From Litoditis marina (taxonomy: Eukaryota; Nematoda; Chromadorea; Rhabditida; Rhabditidae), in NCBI GenBank assembly GCA_964036275.1, contig OZ038433.1:16126257-16190256 (forward strand): a stretch of DNA of 64,000 nucleotides, read 5' to 3'. Below are positions 1 to 10,188 of this stretch, piece by piece. How positions within the stretch are numbered: position 1 is the first letter of the stretch; every line of letters begins with the position of its first letter. Below the pieces are notes generated by a model that made no database searches, was not told where the DNA came from, and worked only from the letters and a program-made list of their open reading frames with translations. The position numbers and the translations under genes are program-made.

Positions 1-305
1 GAAGAATCTGACCTTTTTAGCAAGATTGGAAAGAGTGACAACTGAGGCAAAAGGTGAACGTCCCCCTCAAAAATGTAAAGAGTAATATGGAATAAAAAGG
101 AGAGAGCTGGTGCCAATGAATAATCCAAGCTATTCTCACCATTTGGAGTAATTAAAAAAATTGCTAGATCCTGTTAGCGTTTGTCCACATTCATAAGAAC
201 ACGTGACTGAATTTTTTTACGAATACTTATGTTTGCTCTGAGAAAAAGAAAAAATGTCTTCAAAACGTCTTGGCACCATGCCAACGAGGCTTAGTGGGAA
301 TGAAA

Positions 306-640
306 AGAACTATAGCTATCGCCTAAAAACCTCACAATATACCTCATGAGCAGTATCTTATGAATCTCTCACAATGTCAGACGTTCACCACTATCTCACT
401 AGGTATTCAAGAGCTTCTCACGGGAAATTCATACAAACTTATGAGGTTGGACGGTTTGCCACGCCTCCACACCTCATTAATCAAACTTTTAAAACACATG
501 CAATTCTTAAATTAAGTCATTGCAATACTAGTCTTATGCGCTCCTCGTGAACTTCCAATGCTGTAGCACAGCAATCGATCGAGTCTCATGAGTTTCTTAG
601 ATGTTGCTCACGAGGTATCTCATGACGTTTTTGAGAAATA
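306..640. mobile_element. TCATGAG-rich palindromic repeat
   Basis: Multiple CTCATGAG / TCATGAG words and CAATGCTGTAGCACAGCAAT, ending near GAGAAATAGCTATAG. Relatives lie at 5405-5562, 6413-6556 and 15513-15708. Confidence 0.6.
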
Positions 641-641
641 G

Positions 642-785
642 CTATAGTTCACACCATTCCTACTGAGACTCCTACAGTAACCTTACAAGCTTTCCGAAGG
701 TTGTTGTGAAAAGTAAGTGAGCAAAACGGCTTTGAAATTCCAAAATCCTACTGTAGGAGTCTCAGAAGAAATGGAAAATACTATA
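642..785. mobile_element. MITE, CATTCCTACTGAGACTCC family
   Basis: TATAGTTCACACCATTCCTA at one end and TACTGTAGGAGTCTCAG with ACTATA at the other. Confidence 0.7.
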
Positions 786-884
786 CCACGCCTGGTGTCC
801 GCGTTTTAGACATTTTACCGTATAGTACCGCTTGCTCAGAAACTGAGCACGTGATTCAGCATCTTGATCAAAGAAAATGATCTC

Positions 885-1060
885 TGAGTACGTATGCTAG
901 ACGATCCATTCACCCTCATCCCATCCTGCGTCTCTCGCTCTGCCTCACTATTTCTTGTCTCTTACAATCCAGCGAGGTGTGAGAGCAGAGAGATAGCGTG
1001 TGTTTGGGGAGACGCAGGATGTGATGAAGGTGCCGGGGTCTTCTAGCACACGTACTCTGA
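885..1060. mobile_element. MITE, GTACGTATGCTAG family
   Basis: Inverted ends GAGTACGTATGCTAGACGAT and TTCTAGCACACGTACTC, with CATCCTGCGTCTC inside both arms. Confidence 0.75.
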
Positions 1061-1083
1061 TGCATTTATTCGTGTTTTGATAG

Positions 1084-1226
1084 GCGTCGTGCCCATCCGG
1101 ATTGAATCGAACCCCCATTTGGAAAGCGCCCTCTTGCCGCGTCTAATCTTTGCCCAGAGTAGAAGAACGAAACTCTGGCTAGTCATTCAAGACAATCCGA
1201 AATACAGACTTCACTCAGAAGGCATG
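1084..1226 (+). CDS. Receptor L-domain exon (partial gene)
   Basis: This is a likely internal exon bounded by an acceptor ending TTGATAG and a donor ATG|GTAAGC. It is open in one frame and reads VPIRIESNPHLESALLPRL, then LWLVIQDNPKYRLHSEGM. The 'I-E-S-N-P-x-L' followed by 'I-x-D-N-P' rhythm is that of the last turns of a receptor L domain (PF01030; the insulin/EGF receptor ectodomain fold, common in nematode irld proteins). It ends in phase 0, whereas the next recognised L-domain exon (4689) needs one base from its predecessor, so at least one connecting exon is missing from this model, or these are two genes. No signal peptide or start codon was found in the first kilobase; the 5' part probably lies outside the window. 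Confidence 0.5.
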
Positions 1227-1478
1227 GTAAGCCGATGTTTTTCTTCAAAAGTTAATGAATAGTCTTTGAATTAGTAAGTTTATGAATAAAACCAATTAAT
1301 AAAATATAATAAAAACATGAAGTCTAGATCAAATGTTTTTTAAAGACTTAGGGTTTCAAATGACAACGTAGAAGGAACGGACTTTTGACATGAAAACTAT
1401 TCATCATATGCATGGGAAAATGGAATAAAATTATCCAATTTCAAGCAGTTGGTTCAACACACGGGTATTGTGGGCCAC

Positions 1479-2377
1479 TAGGGTTGTTGAGATCGAAATC
1501 GAAAACCGATTATAATCGAAAAAAAGTCAAATTTTGATTTTATCGAAAATCTAAATTATCTAAATTTCGCCAGAATCGAAAAAGTCGAAACTCGAAAAAC
1601 AGAGATTAGACCAAATGTGTTGAAAATCGAAAATCGAAAAACTCGAAATTTTTCAGAATCGAAATTTCGATTATTTTCGATTTTCGATTCTAGTTTCAAA
1701 ACACGGTCAAATTTCGATTAGGAAGCATCATACGATAGTTCTGATTATGAGTAGAGTGTGCATTCATATAATATATCTAGCCTGAAGGAGCTTTCCATTA
1801 TTTCAAAAAGAACAGAGGACCCTTTGGGAAAAACGTGAGAATTTGGTTTGTGAACACGTTGTGCAGCTCGTTTTTGCATACGTCTTGAACACGAAACAGT
1901 TTTTCTCCCGCAGGGCGAGGAAAAGTGTACTGTTCTGTCGAACTGTCATATGGAGTAGTGGATAAGTTATCTACTATTCTCCGGAAATTTCTGCCTAGTT
2001 TTAGTACTCGGTCTGCTGTGTTGTGATTGGTAGAAAATGTTGAAGTTTTACATTCATCGATTTATTTTATGCAATATTCATCTTTTCTCATAGTTGGTAA
2101 TCTCAATAATTTGTTGATGAGCACTTTTTTGACTTGGATCAGCTTGTTTTGTTGGGAAAAAATTCCGGACAAAATCGAAATTTCGATTTTCGACTTTTCG
2201 ATTTTTGATCGAAAATCGAAAATCGAAAATTTGGAAAAAGCGAAAGTCGAAAATCGAAATAATCGGTTTTTTTTCCGAACATCGGCAGAATCGAAATCGA
2301 ATCGAATCGAAATTTCAAAATGGCTCGAAATTCGAAAATCGAAATAATCGGTTTTTCATAATCGATTAACAACCCTA
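1479..2377. mobile_element. hAT-like non-autonomous transposon with CGAAAAT subterminal repeats
   Basis: The ends TAGGGTTGTT and AACAACCCTA are inverted. The flanks TGGGCCAC at 1471-1478 and 2378-2385 are an exact 8-bp target duplication, as made by hAT transposases. About 200 bp at each end consist of degenerate CGAAAATCGAAA-type repeats. The middle has no transposase reading frame. Confidence 0.8.
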
Positions 2378-2404
2378 TGGGCCACGTAGTGAATTTTTAG
2401 AAAA

Positions 2405-2454
2405 AAAAGGTCACCTCCGAGGCGAAATGTGTTTCGCCTCGGAGGTGACCTTTT
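2405..2454. repeat. Perfect 23-bp hairpin
   Basis: Arms 2405-2427 and 2432-2454 are exact reverse complements (core GGTCACCTCCGAGGCG) with a 4-base loop. It lies 20 bp beyond the hAT target duplication. Confidence 0.9.
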
Positions 2455-3211
2455 GGCGAAACGCTCTGTTAGTTACGAATTCGCGTTTGGTCGAAACTGT
2501 ATACAGACAAATCTAGAAATATAGTGTGACGTCAGACGAGGAGAGGGAAAATTAATATATATATATATATATGACAGCCACGCTGTATAAACAGTATTTT
2601 ACTGTTTTGCAACGACGCTTGTTCTGAGATGGGTCGTTGCTTTACTGCAACACAACGTAGCGTATGGGAATTGTTGCAATACTGTTCTGTTCTGTTCTGT
2701 TCGGTACAGTATTTCCAGTAATTTTCCCATCTCATTGAAAATGTGAAAACAGTTATTTTCCAGCGATGCAGTTATTAACCGAACATACGCAAGCGTGACA
2801 AATAAATACCGTATTGCAACGAATGTGCCGTTTGAACAAAATTGCTTTGTTCCTAAACTGTTTCGACTAAACGGCTTTGCGAAGAATACAGAGCGTGTTC
2901 TAAGAGCAGTTACCTGATACAAAACTACCCTGTCCCTCACCCATTTGGTGGAAGCGCCTCATGAGAGATATCTAACAATTTGATAGTGCGCAGTCTTGAA
3001 CTGCTTGGCTGCGGCATTCAAATTTTGTCAAAATACTGTGTTCATGAACTTCAAATGATGAAAATACTGCAGTCCCGCCTTTTCTCCAATCTTCTTTGAT
3101 TTCAGGCCCAACTCACTCGGCTATTGAGTAAACATAGACAGAAAATACTCATCGTAAAACAGCATGGTACGTTTTGAGAGCGCATGTTCCACGGCAAAAT
3201 TGGCCCAATTA

Positions 3212-3446
3212 TATAGTTTACACCATTCCTACTGAGACTCCTACAGTAACCTTACAAACTTTCTGAAGGCTGTTGCAAAGCTGAAAATGTAGTTCATGGA
3301 AAATGCTCTCGCATATTCACTCTACCTGAGAAGGAGAATAAGGTACGAAAATCCTCAACTTCTCCGATCAAAAGTAAGTGAGCAAAACGGCTTGGCAGTT
3401 TCCATATCCTACTGTAGAAGTCTCAGTAGGAATGGAAAAGACTATA
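3212..3446. mobile_element. MITE, CATTCCTACTGAGACTCC family
   Basis: TATAGTTTACACCATTCCTA and GTCTCAGTAGGAATGG plus ACTATA form inverted ends. Confidence 0.75.
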
Positions 3447-3664
3447 CAAGCAACCGGGTTGCATGCAACCGAAACGCAACCGGGTTGCATAGTTCGGTTG
3501 CTTTTCAAATGCAACCAAAGCAATCAACATGCATTAAAAACAGGAAAATGTCCAAAAATTGAGTGTTTGGTTGCATTTGAAAAGCAACCGAAAGCAACCG
3601 AATTCTCTTTACACATGCAACCCGGTTGCATTTTGGTTGCATGCAACCTGGTTGCATGTGTAAA
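3447..3664. mobile_element. GCAACCGG palindromic element
   Basis: Inverted arms built of GCAACCGGGTTGC and GGTTGCATGCAACC words, with GCATTTGAAAAGCAACC in both arms. Confidence 0.7.
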
Positions 3665-3811
3665 CCGCCGCACAAGCGATATGTTTTCCAAAGAAAACTT
3701 GTTGAAATGCTTTCGAGTTCTTATCAAGAACGGAGATAAGAATGGTCCAACAAGAATCAAGAGCTAGATTCGTTGATAGTTTTTTAATCGGAAATAGGCA
3801 AAAGATGCTCA

Positions 3812-4006
3812 TATAGTGTACGTCCGTCCCACTGAGACTTGGAAGCGTGCCAATGAATACTTTTTTTTTTCAAATTGCTAATCTTGTGAATGGTTGTTCT
3901 GTTTCGTACGGATGTTTATATGAACCTCATGTTTCCGCTGAGAACTAGTAATCCGCAAATCCTGACACGCTGCCAACAGGTCTCCTCAGAACGTACGAAG
4001 ACTATA
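3812..4006. mobile_element. MITE, CCCACTGAGACTTGG family
   Basis: TATAGTGTACGTCCGTCCCA start and CGTACGAAGACTATA end. Further copies at 4027-4241 and 11167-11400. Confidence 0.6.
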
Positions 4007-4026
4007 AACGAGCCGGCCCAGTTCCC

Positions 4027-4241
4027 ATAGTTCTCACCATTCCCATTGAGACTTGAAGAATTCCGAATGAACATATTTCATAGCAATAACATGAAACAAA
4101 CTTTCTTCAATGTACTGTAACAAAGATGAACTACCGCTCAAAAAAACTCTTCGTGTTTTGGAAAACATAACCATGGTGAAAAGCCGCCTGGACCTTTTCT
4201 TGGCACGTTGCCGTCTCAGTCGGAATGACTGGAACCTATTA
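4027..4241. mobile_element. MITE, CCCACTGAGACTTGG family
   Basis: ATAGTTCTCACCATTCCCAT start; GTCTCAGTCGGAATGACTGG end. Confidence 0.65.
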
Positions 4242-4300
4242 ATATCCTATTCTGCGACCCCTCTAAACAAATGCTATTTCTCTGTTTTCACATCCCACCG

Positions 4301-4465
4301 GAGTACGTATGCTAGTAGATCCCGACGCCTTCATCCCATCCTGCGTCTCCCCAAACGAAAGCTGTTTCTCTGCTCTCACATCCCACCGGGATAGGAGTCG
4401 CAGAAAATAGTGTGCACAGCAAGAGACGCAGGACAGGATGCAGTTGTTGGGATGTTCCGGTAGAC
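4301..4465. mobile_element. MITE, GTACGTATGCTAG family
   Basis: GAGTACGTATGCTAGTAGAT, CATCCCATCCTGCGTCTCC and a degenerate inverted end. Confidence 0.7.
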
Positions 4466-4506
4466 TCAAAGGCCCTTAAGACCCCGCCAATTGCGAATAT
4501 ATGTTT

Positions 4507-4628
4507 TGAAGAAGGACGATTATGTTAACCGATCCGAACTCTCCAGTCCTTTAAACTGCAATACATTCTTCCATTACAGTTACAAGGACCGCTGCGTCGG
4601 CATCGGTCCACATGATTGTTTCACTTTA
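4507..4628. mobile_element. MITE, GGACGATTATGTGG family (degenerate)
   Basis: GAAGGACGATTATG start, GTCCTTTAAACTGCAAT inside, GGTCCACATGATTG at the other end. Confidence 0.65.
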
Positions 4629-4688
4629 AAAGCGATTTTTTATTTGGTCAACTCACCAATCAGTAGAATATTGAATTTTTCTTTCCAG

Positions 4689-7600
4689 CCTGTTTATTTA
4701 CTGAAGACGTCCTAACTGCTGATAATATTGCCAGTCTGAGAGGATGCATTGTAATCAGAGGAAATATCACCATCAACGAAAAATCCGGTTTCAACCACTC
4801 CGGAGAGTTGTGGGCTCTTCGAGATGTATGTTTCCTAAACATTTTTTTCATTCATGAATTCATTCTCTTTTCATTTCTATTGAGAATTATAGCTCATTAT
4901 TTCAAAACTTAAAGGTGGCCTGTATTGAATCACTAAATGGAAGACGAAACTAAGAGTAGTCTTTGCCAACGGAAAGGCGGAAGGGTGCTGTATATCTCAC
5001 TCTTCGCTGTGTACGCACGCATGTCATCGATTTCGAAGCTGGTCATGTGCTGTAATAGCACAGTGGGTAGCGGCCTGCTACGAAACTTCTGCTCGCAGGT
5101 TCGATTCCGGCGAGTGACAGAAATTTATAAATTTGGCATTCACTATTATGTTCATTTCTTACTTGGATGTCCAATTCAAAGGTCTTTTTCGGAATTGCAC
5201 TGAATTTCACTGTCAGATACAGAGAGGACGATTTGAAGTTGGAGCAGGACGATTATGTGGACCAATCCCATTACATCGGTCTATTACACTGCAATTGAAA
5301 AATGTTTGAAAAACTGAAGCGTAGTGATAAGGCCACATAATCGTCCTTCTTTAAACCGGCGTTTTGCCCAATCTGCGTCTCTTCAAACACAATGCTATTT
5401 CTCACCAGTCTGTTGCCTGGCTGCGCAGCAAACCGTCGAACCTCATGATAAGATAATATGAGTTTGTCATGAGATATCTCATGGGCTTTCGGTAAACTCT
5501 CAATGCTGTAGCATAGCAATCAATAGAATCTCATGAGGAGCTCACGCTCATGAGGACGCCGCCTTTGGTTGGTTGGTTACTTGGTTCGTTTTGTGACTGA
5601 CACATGTCAAATCAAATCAAATCAAATATTTATTACACAGTGTGTAATAACGGAACGAAAGTTTGAAACGCGAAAGGTTGCCAAAAAAGAGAATGGTGAA
5701 AAGAACATAGGTGAAAAAAGATGTAATAATATTGTATACATTCTATACTAAAGCGACTGTTCTGACAAATGCTCTGACTTAACTACCGTATCAGTACCAC
5801 AACCGCTGGGCTGTATTTCGAGACAGCATATATTTGTTGATTAAAAAAAGGGATGTCTTCACTGGGAATGATTAAAATAACATGTCTTTCAGAACGTCGT
5901 TGTACTTCTTAGTCTTGTTACGTATAAGTAGGTGGGTATAGTGGGGGCCAAACTTATAAATGTCTATCTCTCACGTATTCTGAATTCTTCAGGTCCTGGA
6001 ATTAAGAGGTTGCCTGACGATCAGCAAAACGCAATTTAAGGACTTGAAGTTTCTAAGCAATTTGGGCCGTCTCAAATGCAGATCCGGAAGAAGTATGTTG
6101 TACCATTTTTACAATCAGAGTACGTATGCTAGGAAATCCCGGCATCTTCAACCCATCCTGCGTCTCCTCAAACTTACGCTATTTCTCTGCTCTTACTCCC
6201 GCCGGGATGTAAGAGAGAAGAAATAGTGAGGCAGAACGAGAGACGTAGGATGGGATGGAGAGGCCGGGATATTCTAGCAAACGTACTAAGGTAATTTGCG
6301 GACCAAACCCTTTGGGCTGCATGAAATTTTCTCTATAGTCGATGTTATAGTTATAGGTCAGTCATAGCAAAATCATGCTAGTGGTAAGCTCATTCCGATC
6401 GAGACCTGGCGCGGTGGCCATTCCTGAAAAACCTCATGAGATAAGTCATGAGCATTATCTCCGGACTTTTTATGTACATTTATTACTATGCTACAACAAT
6501 GGAAGTTCACGAGTAGCTCATGAGGTGTTCATGAGATTCTCATGAAAAACTCTGATCATGTTCCAGCCAGATAGTTGCCAGCTTCCAATGTTCAAGAATG
6601 TTGTAGGTGATTAAAACCAGTCGGTTGCTGACCAAATAATTCAGCTCGAAGCTCTCTTCTTTTTATGAGACTTTGCTAGAGTCGCTCGATCGAACGTTGC
6701 ATGCTCTCTTTTTCTCACTTCGTTTCTGCACACAAGTTTTACTTTTACATTACAGGTTTGAAAATATGTTGCTTTGTTTTGCTGCGTTTGTCATAATTTG
6801 GGAATAGTTATTTTTTCATATTGGTACGCAGATGAAACTGAAAGTCAGCGCAGTTGACTTATTTTTATCAAGTATTTTTAATCTTTTCAGTGCCGGTCGT
6901 AATTGAAAACAATTTTGTTCTACAATCTGTTGATGTGTCTTTCAAAATTTGGTCAAACTACACTTCACCCATTCTTCTCACGGTAATACACAAGGGTTTT
7001 TCATATACGGTAATATATACTTCTAAGGTTTTTTTGAATAAAACAAAAAACTGAGATGAATCGAAATTGGTCCATTTTCCACTATAACGTCTAATCCGAA
7101 GCTTTGTTTGCAAATTTCTTGTTTCACTTACTGTCGGAGACGCAGAGAATGATTTAGATATGACCCCTTTGTTAAAGCTGGTATTGCTGGTCTCAATCAT
7201 TACCACGTGGACTACTTACCAACCTAGTTAGACGTGACGAGACTACAACGTACAAACGGGCTCTAAGATCACAAAAAAACTAGTTCGGATCGAGGTTTTA
7301 TCCGAAAATGGGAAACCTCGGTGGTCACAGCAGTTTCAAGACTATTCTAGCTCAGAACGTGGGGACAGACAGATTTGGAGATCGGTCATGGACCACCACT
7401 CCGTAACACTGTGAGATGGCGAACAAAATATGAAATTTCAAACAAACCAAATCAAATTAAAACAATCAAAACAATCAATCAAATCAAGAAAAAACCAAGA
7501 AAAAAATTTCCAGAACAACGGCTGTTTGAGGAGTGGCGTAGTTGCCTATTTGGAACAATTGTGGGAGCGGCCTGTTGCAATCTATCACGATGATGAATCT

Positions 7601-8059
7601 TTTACCCCTTGTTGTAAGTTTGTTCTCGAAAACGAACGAGTTACAATTCGTATAACTCAACAAAACTTGTTCAACTCATCTTAAATGACTGTATGTGGTA
7701 AAACTTAGTTCAATTCACTTTTTTTTCGCTACATAAATTTAATGAAAATACCAACAGAAACTGAATATCATCAACTGCTTTCAGTAATTGTTGCCTTCAA
7801 ATTGTTGTGAAAACTTCTGTAAATCAGTACGTGATATAATTTTTTGAAAAAAAAAACGAGAAAAAGCTTCTTATTTCTGCCTTTTTTATAATTGTTCTGT
7901 ATTTTTCACCGTTTTCACACTACGTATATTTTGGATTTCAGGGAGCAAGCCGCAATTCACAAACGGTGAGTTCGTTCTGAAACTCTGATTGTTGAACTTT
8001 TTCAGTTTTCAGGTTTATGTAGATCAATCCAAATTAATTTAATTCATAGAAGCTGTTAG
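4689..8059 (+). CDS. Receptor L-domain protein, irld-like (5' incomplete)
   Basis: The exons are 4689-4825, 5993-6092, 6891-6982, 7514-7613, 7942-7965 and a tentative last one 8013-8059. Phases agree at every joint (0,1,0,1,1). The translation has Cys-bounded beta-helix repeats: ADNIASLRGCIVIRGNITI, ELRGCLTISKTQFKDLKFL, SNLGRLKC, MPVVIENNFVLQSVDV. The G-C-I-V-I-x-G-N-I-T-I and L-x-F-L-x-N-L-x-x-I/L-x-C patterns are diagnostic of the receptor L domain (PF01030), an extracellular ligand-binding fold. A later exon reads NNGCLRSGVVAYLEQLW. No kinase domain or convincing membrane segment follows, so it may be a secreted or truncated irld-type protein; the final exon (stop at 8057-8059) is the least certain part. 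The introns are large for a worm and filled with MITEs. It may be the continuation of the exon at 1084-1226. Confidence 0.6.
4956..5147 (+). mobile_element. tRNA-like MITE/SINE, copy 1
   Basis: Contains an A-box-like TAGCACAGTGGGTAGCGG and B-box-like GGTTCGATTCC, 3' end CATTCACTATT. Confidence 0.7.
5242..5351. mobile_element. MITE, GGACGATTATGTGG family
   Basis: CAGGACGATTATGTGGACCA and GGCCACATAATCGTCCTTCT as inverted ends. Confidence 0.8.
5405..5562. mobile_element. TCATGAG-rich palindromic repeat
   Basis: Repeated TCATGAG words around CAATGCTGTAGCATAGCAAT. Confidence 0.6.
5597..5745 (-). mobile_element. LINE 3' tail fragment
   Basis: On the minus strand it ends in GTGTAATAAATATTTGATTT followed by repeated GATTT, a typical non-LTR element 3' terminus. 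It resembles the tail at 22536-22590. Confidence 0.45.
6117..6288. mobile_element. MITE, GTACGTATGCTAG family
   Basis: GAGTACGTATGCTAGGAAAT and ATTCTAGCAAACGTACT as inverted ends; an almost complete copy. Confidence 0.8.
6413..6556. mobile_element. TCATGAG-rich palindromic repeat
   Basis: CTCATGAGATAAGTCATGAG through CTCATGAGGTGTTCATGAGA. Confidence 0.6.
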
Positions 8060-8081
8060 AAGAATCTACATACGTGCGTTT

Positions 8082-8203
8082 AAAGTAGGACGATTATGTG
8101 GACCAATCCCGTGTCAACGGTCCTTTAAACAGCAATTGGAAAAATGTAATGCAGTTAAAAGGACTGAAGCGTTGGGATTGGACCACATAATCGTCCTTCT
8201 TTC
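8082..8203. mobile_element. MITE, GGACGATTATGTGG family
   Basis: Best-conserved copy: AGTAGGACGATTATGTGGAC and GGACCACATAATCGTCCTTC ends, about 120 bp. Confidence 0.85.
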
Positions 8204-8631
8204 AAAGACGGACGAAAATAATTATAGAAAGGTTTTTAAGGCTGCGTTGGAGTTGATATATACCAAATACCCTACCACAATTGTTCCGGCTTGGACTATA
8301 TAGTATGTGCCAAATTTATAAAATATCCGCGTCTTGTGAGACTCGAACCAGGCCCAAAAGTTTAGGAGGCGCTCAACTTTGATATCAAGTGAACCTATAC
8401 CAATGCTGTTGACGAATCGTATTTATGTGTTGTTACACAACACGAAGTGAGTCATACAGTATACCCCCGTCTTTCTTTAAGCGACTTTAGAATTTTCAGA
8501 AATTCTGCTTCTCGAGGTCGCAGTCGCAGTGATTATGTTAATTTTCTTCTACTTTTTGGGTGGATTCCTAATCAGAGGAGCAATCGACAGAAACCAACTA
8601 GAGAGCACCTCTCACAGCATAATAGGTAGTT

Positions 8632-8752
8632 GAAGCACGACGGTTATGTGGACCAATCCTGTGTCAACGGTCCTTTAAACTGCAATTGAAAAATGTGTTG
8701 CAGTTTGAAGGACTGAAGCGTTTGGTCTGGACTTCATAATTGTCCTTGTTTA
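8632..8752. mobile_element. MITE, GGACGATTATGTGG family
   Basis: GAAGCACGACGGTTATGTGG start and CTTCATAATTGTCCTTG end; degenerate. Confidence 0.75.
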
Positions 8753-9406
8753 ATAACACATTTTTGTTAATTTTCCGTGTATATTTACATTCAAACCAAT
8801 TGGCGTGATGTGCTATTGTATGAAATGCATAACATGAACACAAATTCTACGGAACACAAAAGTTAAGTTATTTTGTTATCAATAAAATATCATGGTTGGA
8901 AGAACGAATAAAATTTATATAATACATAAATGCTTGAGTTAGGTGATCAAGTGTGCCCTAACATTTTCTCTAAAATCAGATACAACTCTCTAACACGCAA
9001 GGCAAACGTTTTAATTACGTTTACGATCACGTTCTATTCAGTGCATGTACTAGTAAATGGCATCTTCACTTTTCCGGTTTTCCTTGAATGTCTTTTTTTT
9101 TCAGATTCACATTCAATGCTCTGATGAACTGTTTTCTTGGTGTGGAATCGAATATCAGAAAAACAGACTTTCCATTAAATATAAACTCAATCTCGAGCTT
9201 ATTTTCGATAAATGAACTTTGTTTGTTGTTCTTCAAAGCTGAGAGACGTTTGGCGTTATATAAAAGTGCAAAATTTCGTTCGCACGAGATTTTTATTTAG
9301 GAAAAACAGCGTAACAAGTGCATTATACAAGCTAACACGATCATTTTTGTTGGGAATCAGTTCTCAGTTCATGGAATGATTACTTGTGAGGCGGTTCTAC
9401 TCATTC
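8753..9406. other. AT-rich region, no gene assigned
   Basis: Contains acceptor-like TTTTTTTTCAG at 9105, but no exon with recognisable content follows. Confidence 0.4.
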
Positions 9407-9600
9407 TATAGTCGTCGCCAACCGAAAGGCGGCAGGGTACTGTATATCTCACTTCCCGCTGTGTACGCACAAATTTCTTCTATTCCAAAACATGCCCGCT
9501 ACGTCCTCTACTAGCGCAGTGGTTAGCGGGCGGCTACGAATCTTTTGCTCGCAGGTTCGATTCCGGCGAGAGACATAAATTTAATTGGGCACCCACTATA
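9407..9600 (+). mobile_element. tRNA-like MITE/SINE, copy 2
   Basis: Starts TATAGTCGTCGCCAACCGAA, has AGCGCAGTGGTTAGCGG and GCAGGTTCGATTCCGG, ends GGGCACCCACTATA. Confidence 0.75.
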
Positions 9601-9729
9601 TCAGAGTTGCATCTCGCGCTTTTTTTGTCACAAACTAGAAACCAAACACCATCAAAACGATGCTCTTCATTCACGAGAAAACGTAACGAATACCGTTGAG
9701 AAGATATGTCAATAGTTGGAACTTCTTGC

Positions 9730-10154
9730 CTACTGCTCGACGGAGTCTACCTCCTCCTCTTCCTCCTTTTTCTCCTTTTTCTCTTTCTTGTTCTTCTTGT
9801 TCTTGTTCAGTTTTCCCTTGCTCTTCTTGCTCTTCTTCGACTTTTTTGTCTCCTCCTCGACGATTCCAATAGAGTTTTCACCACCAATGGTCTGCAAAAA
9901 AGAGTATACTCTTAATCTTTTGTAAGTGAGCTCCTACAGTATCCACACTTTCTATGAATTTGAAGATAACAAGTGTTTTCATGCAGATTGGTATAAGACT
10001 ACAGAAACGACGACACGTCAAAAATACAGAATTAGTAAACCGTCTTTGGAAGAGTACAACTTTTTCCTGTGTGCGAGAAAGAGTGAGAGAAAAGGTGGGC
10101 GCAGAGAGAGAGAAAGATAGAGAGAGGAAGGAAGAAAAAACAACGAGGCTGTGG

Positions 10155-10188
<34 letters not shown>

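Noticed and set aside
4956..5147. A real tRNA gene
   Set aside because: The A and B boxes are present, but the acceptor stem does not pair convincingly and the same sequence recurs six times with shared flanks, so it is a tRNA-derived repeat.
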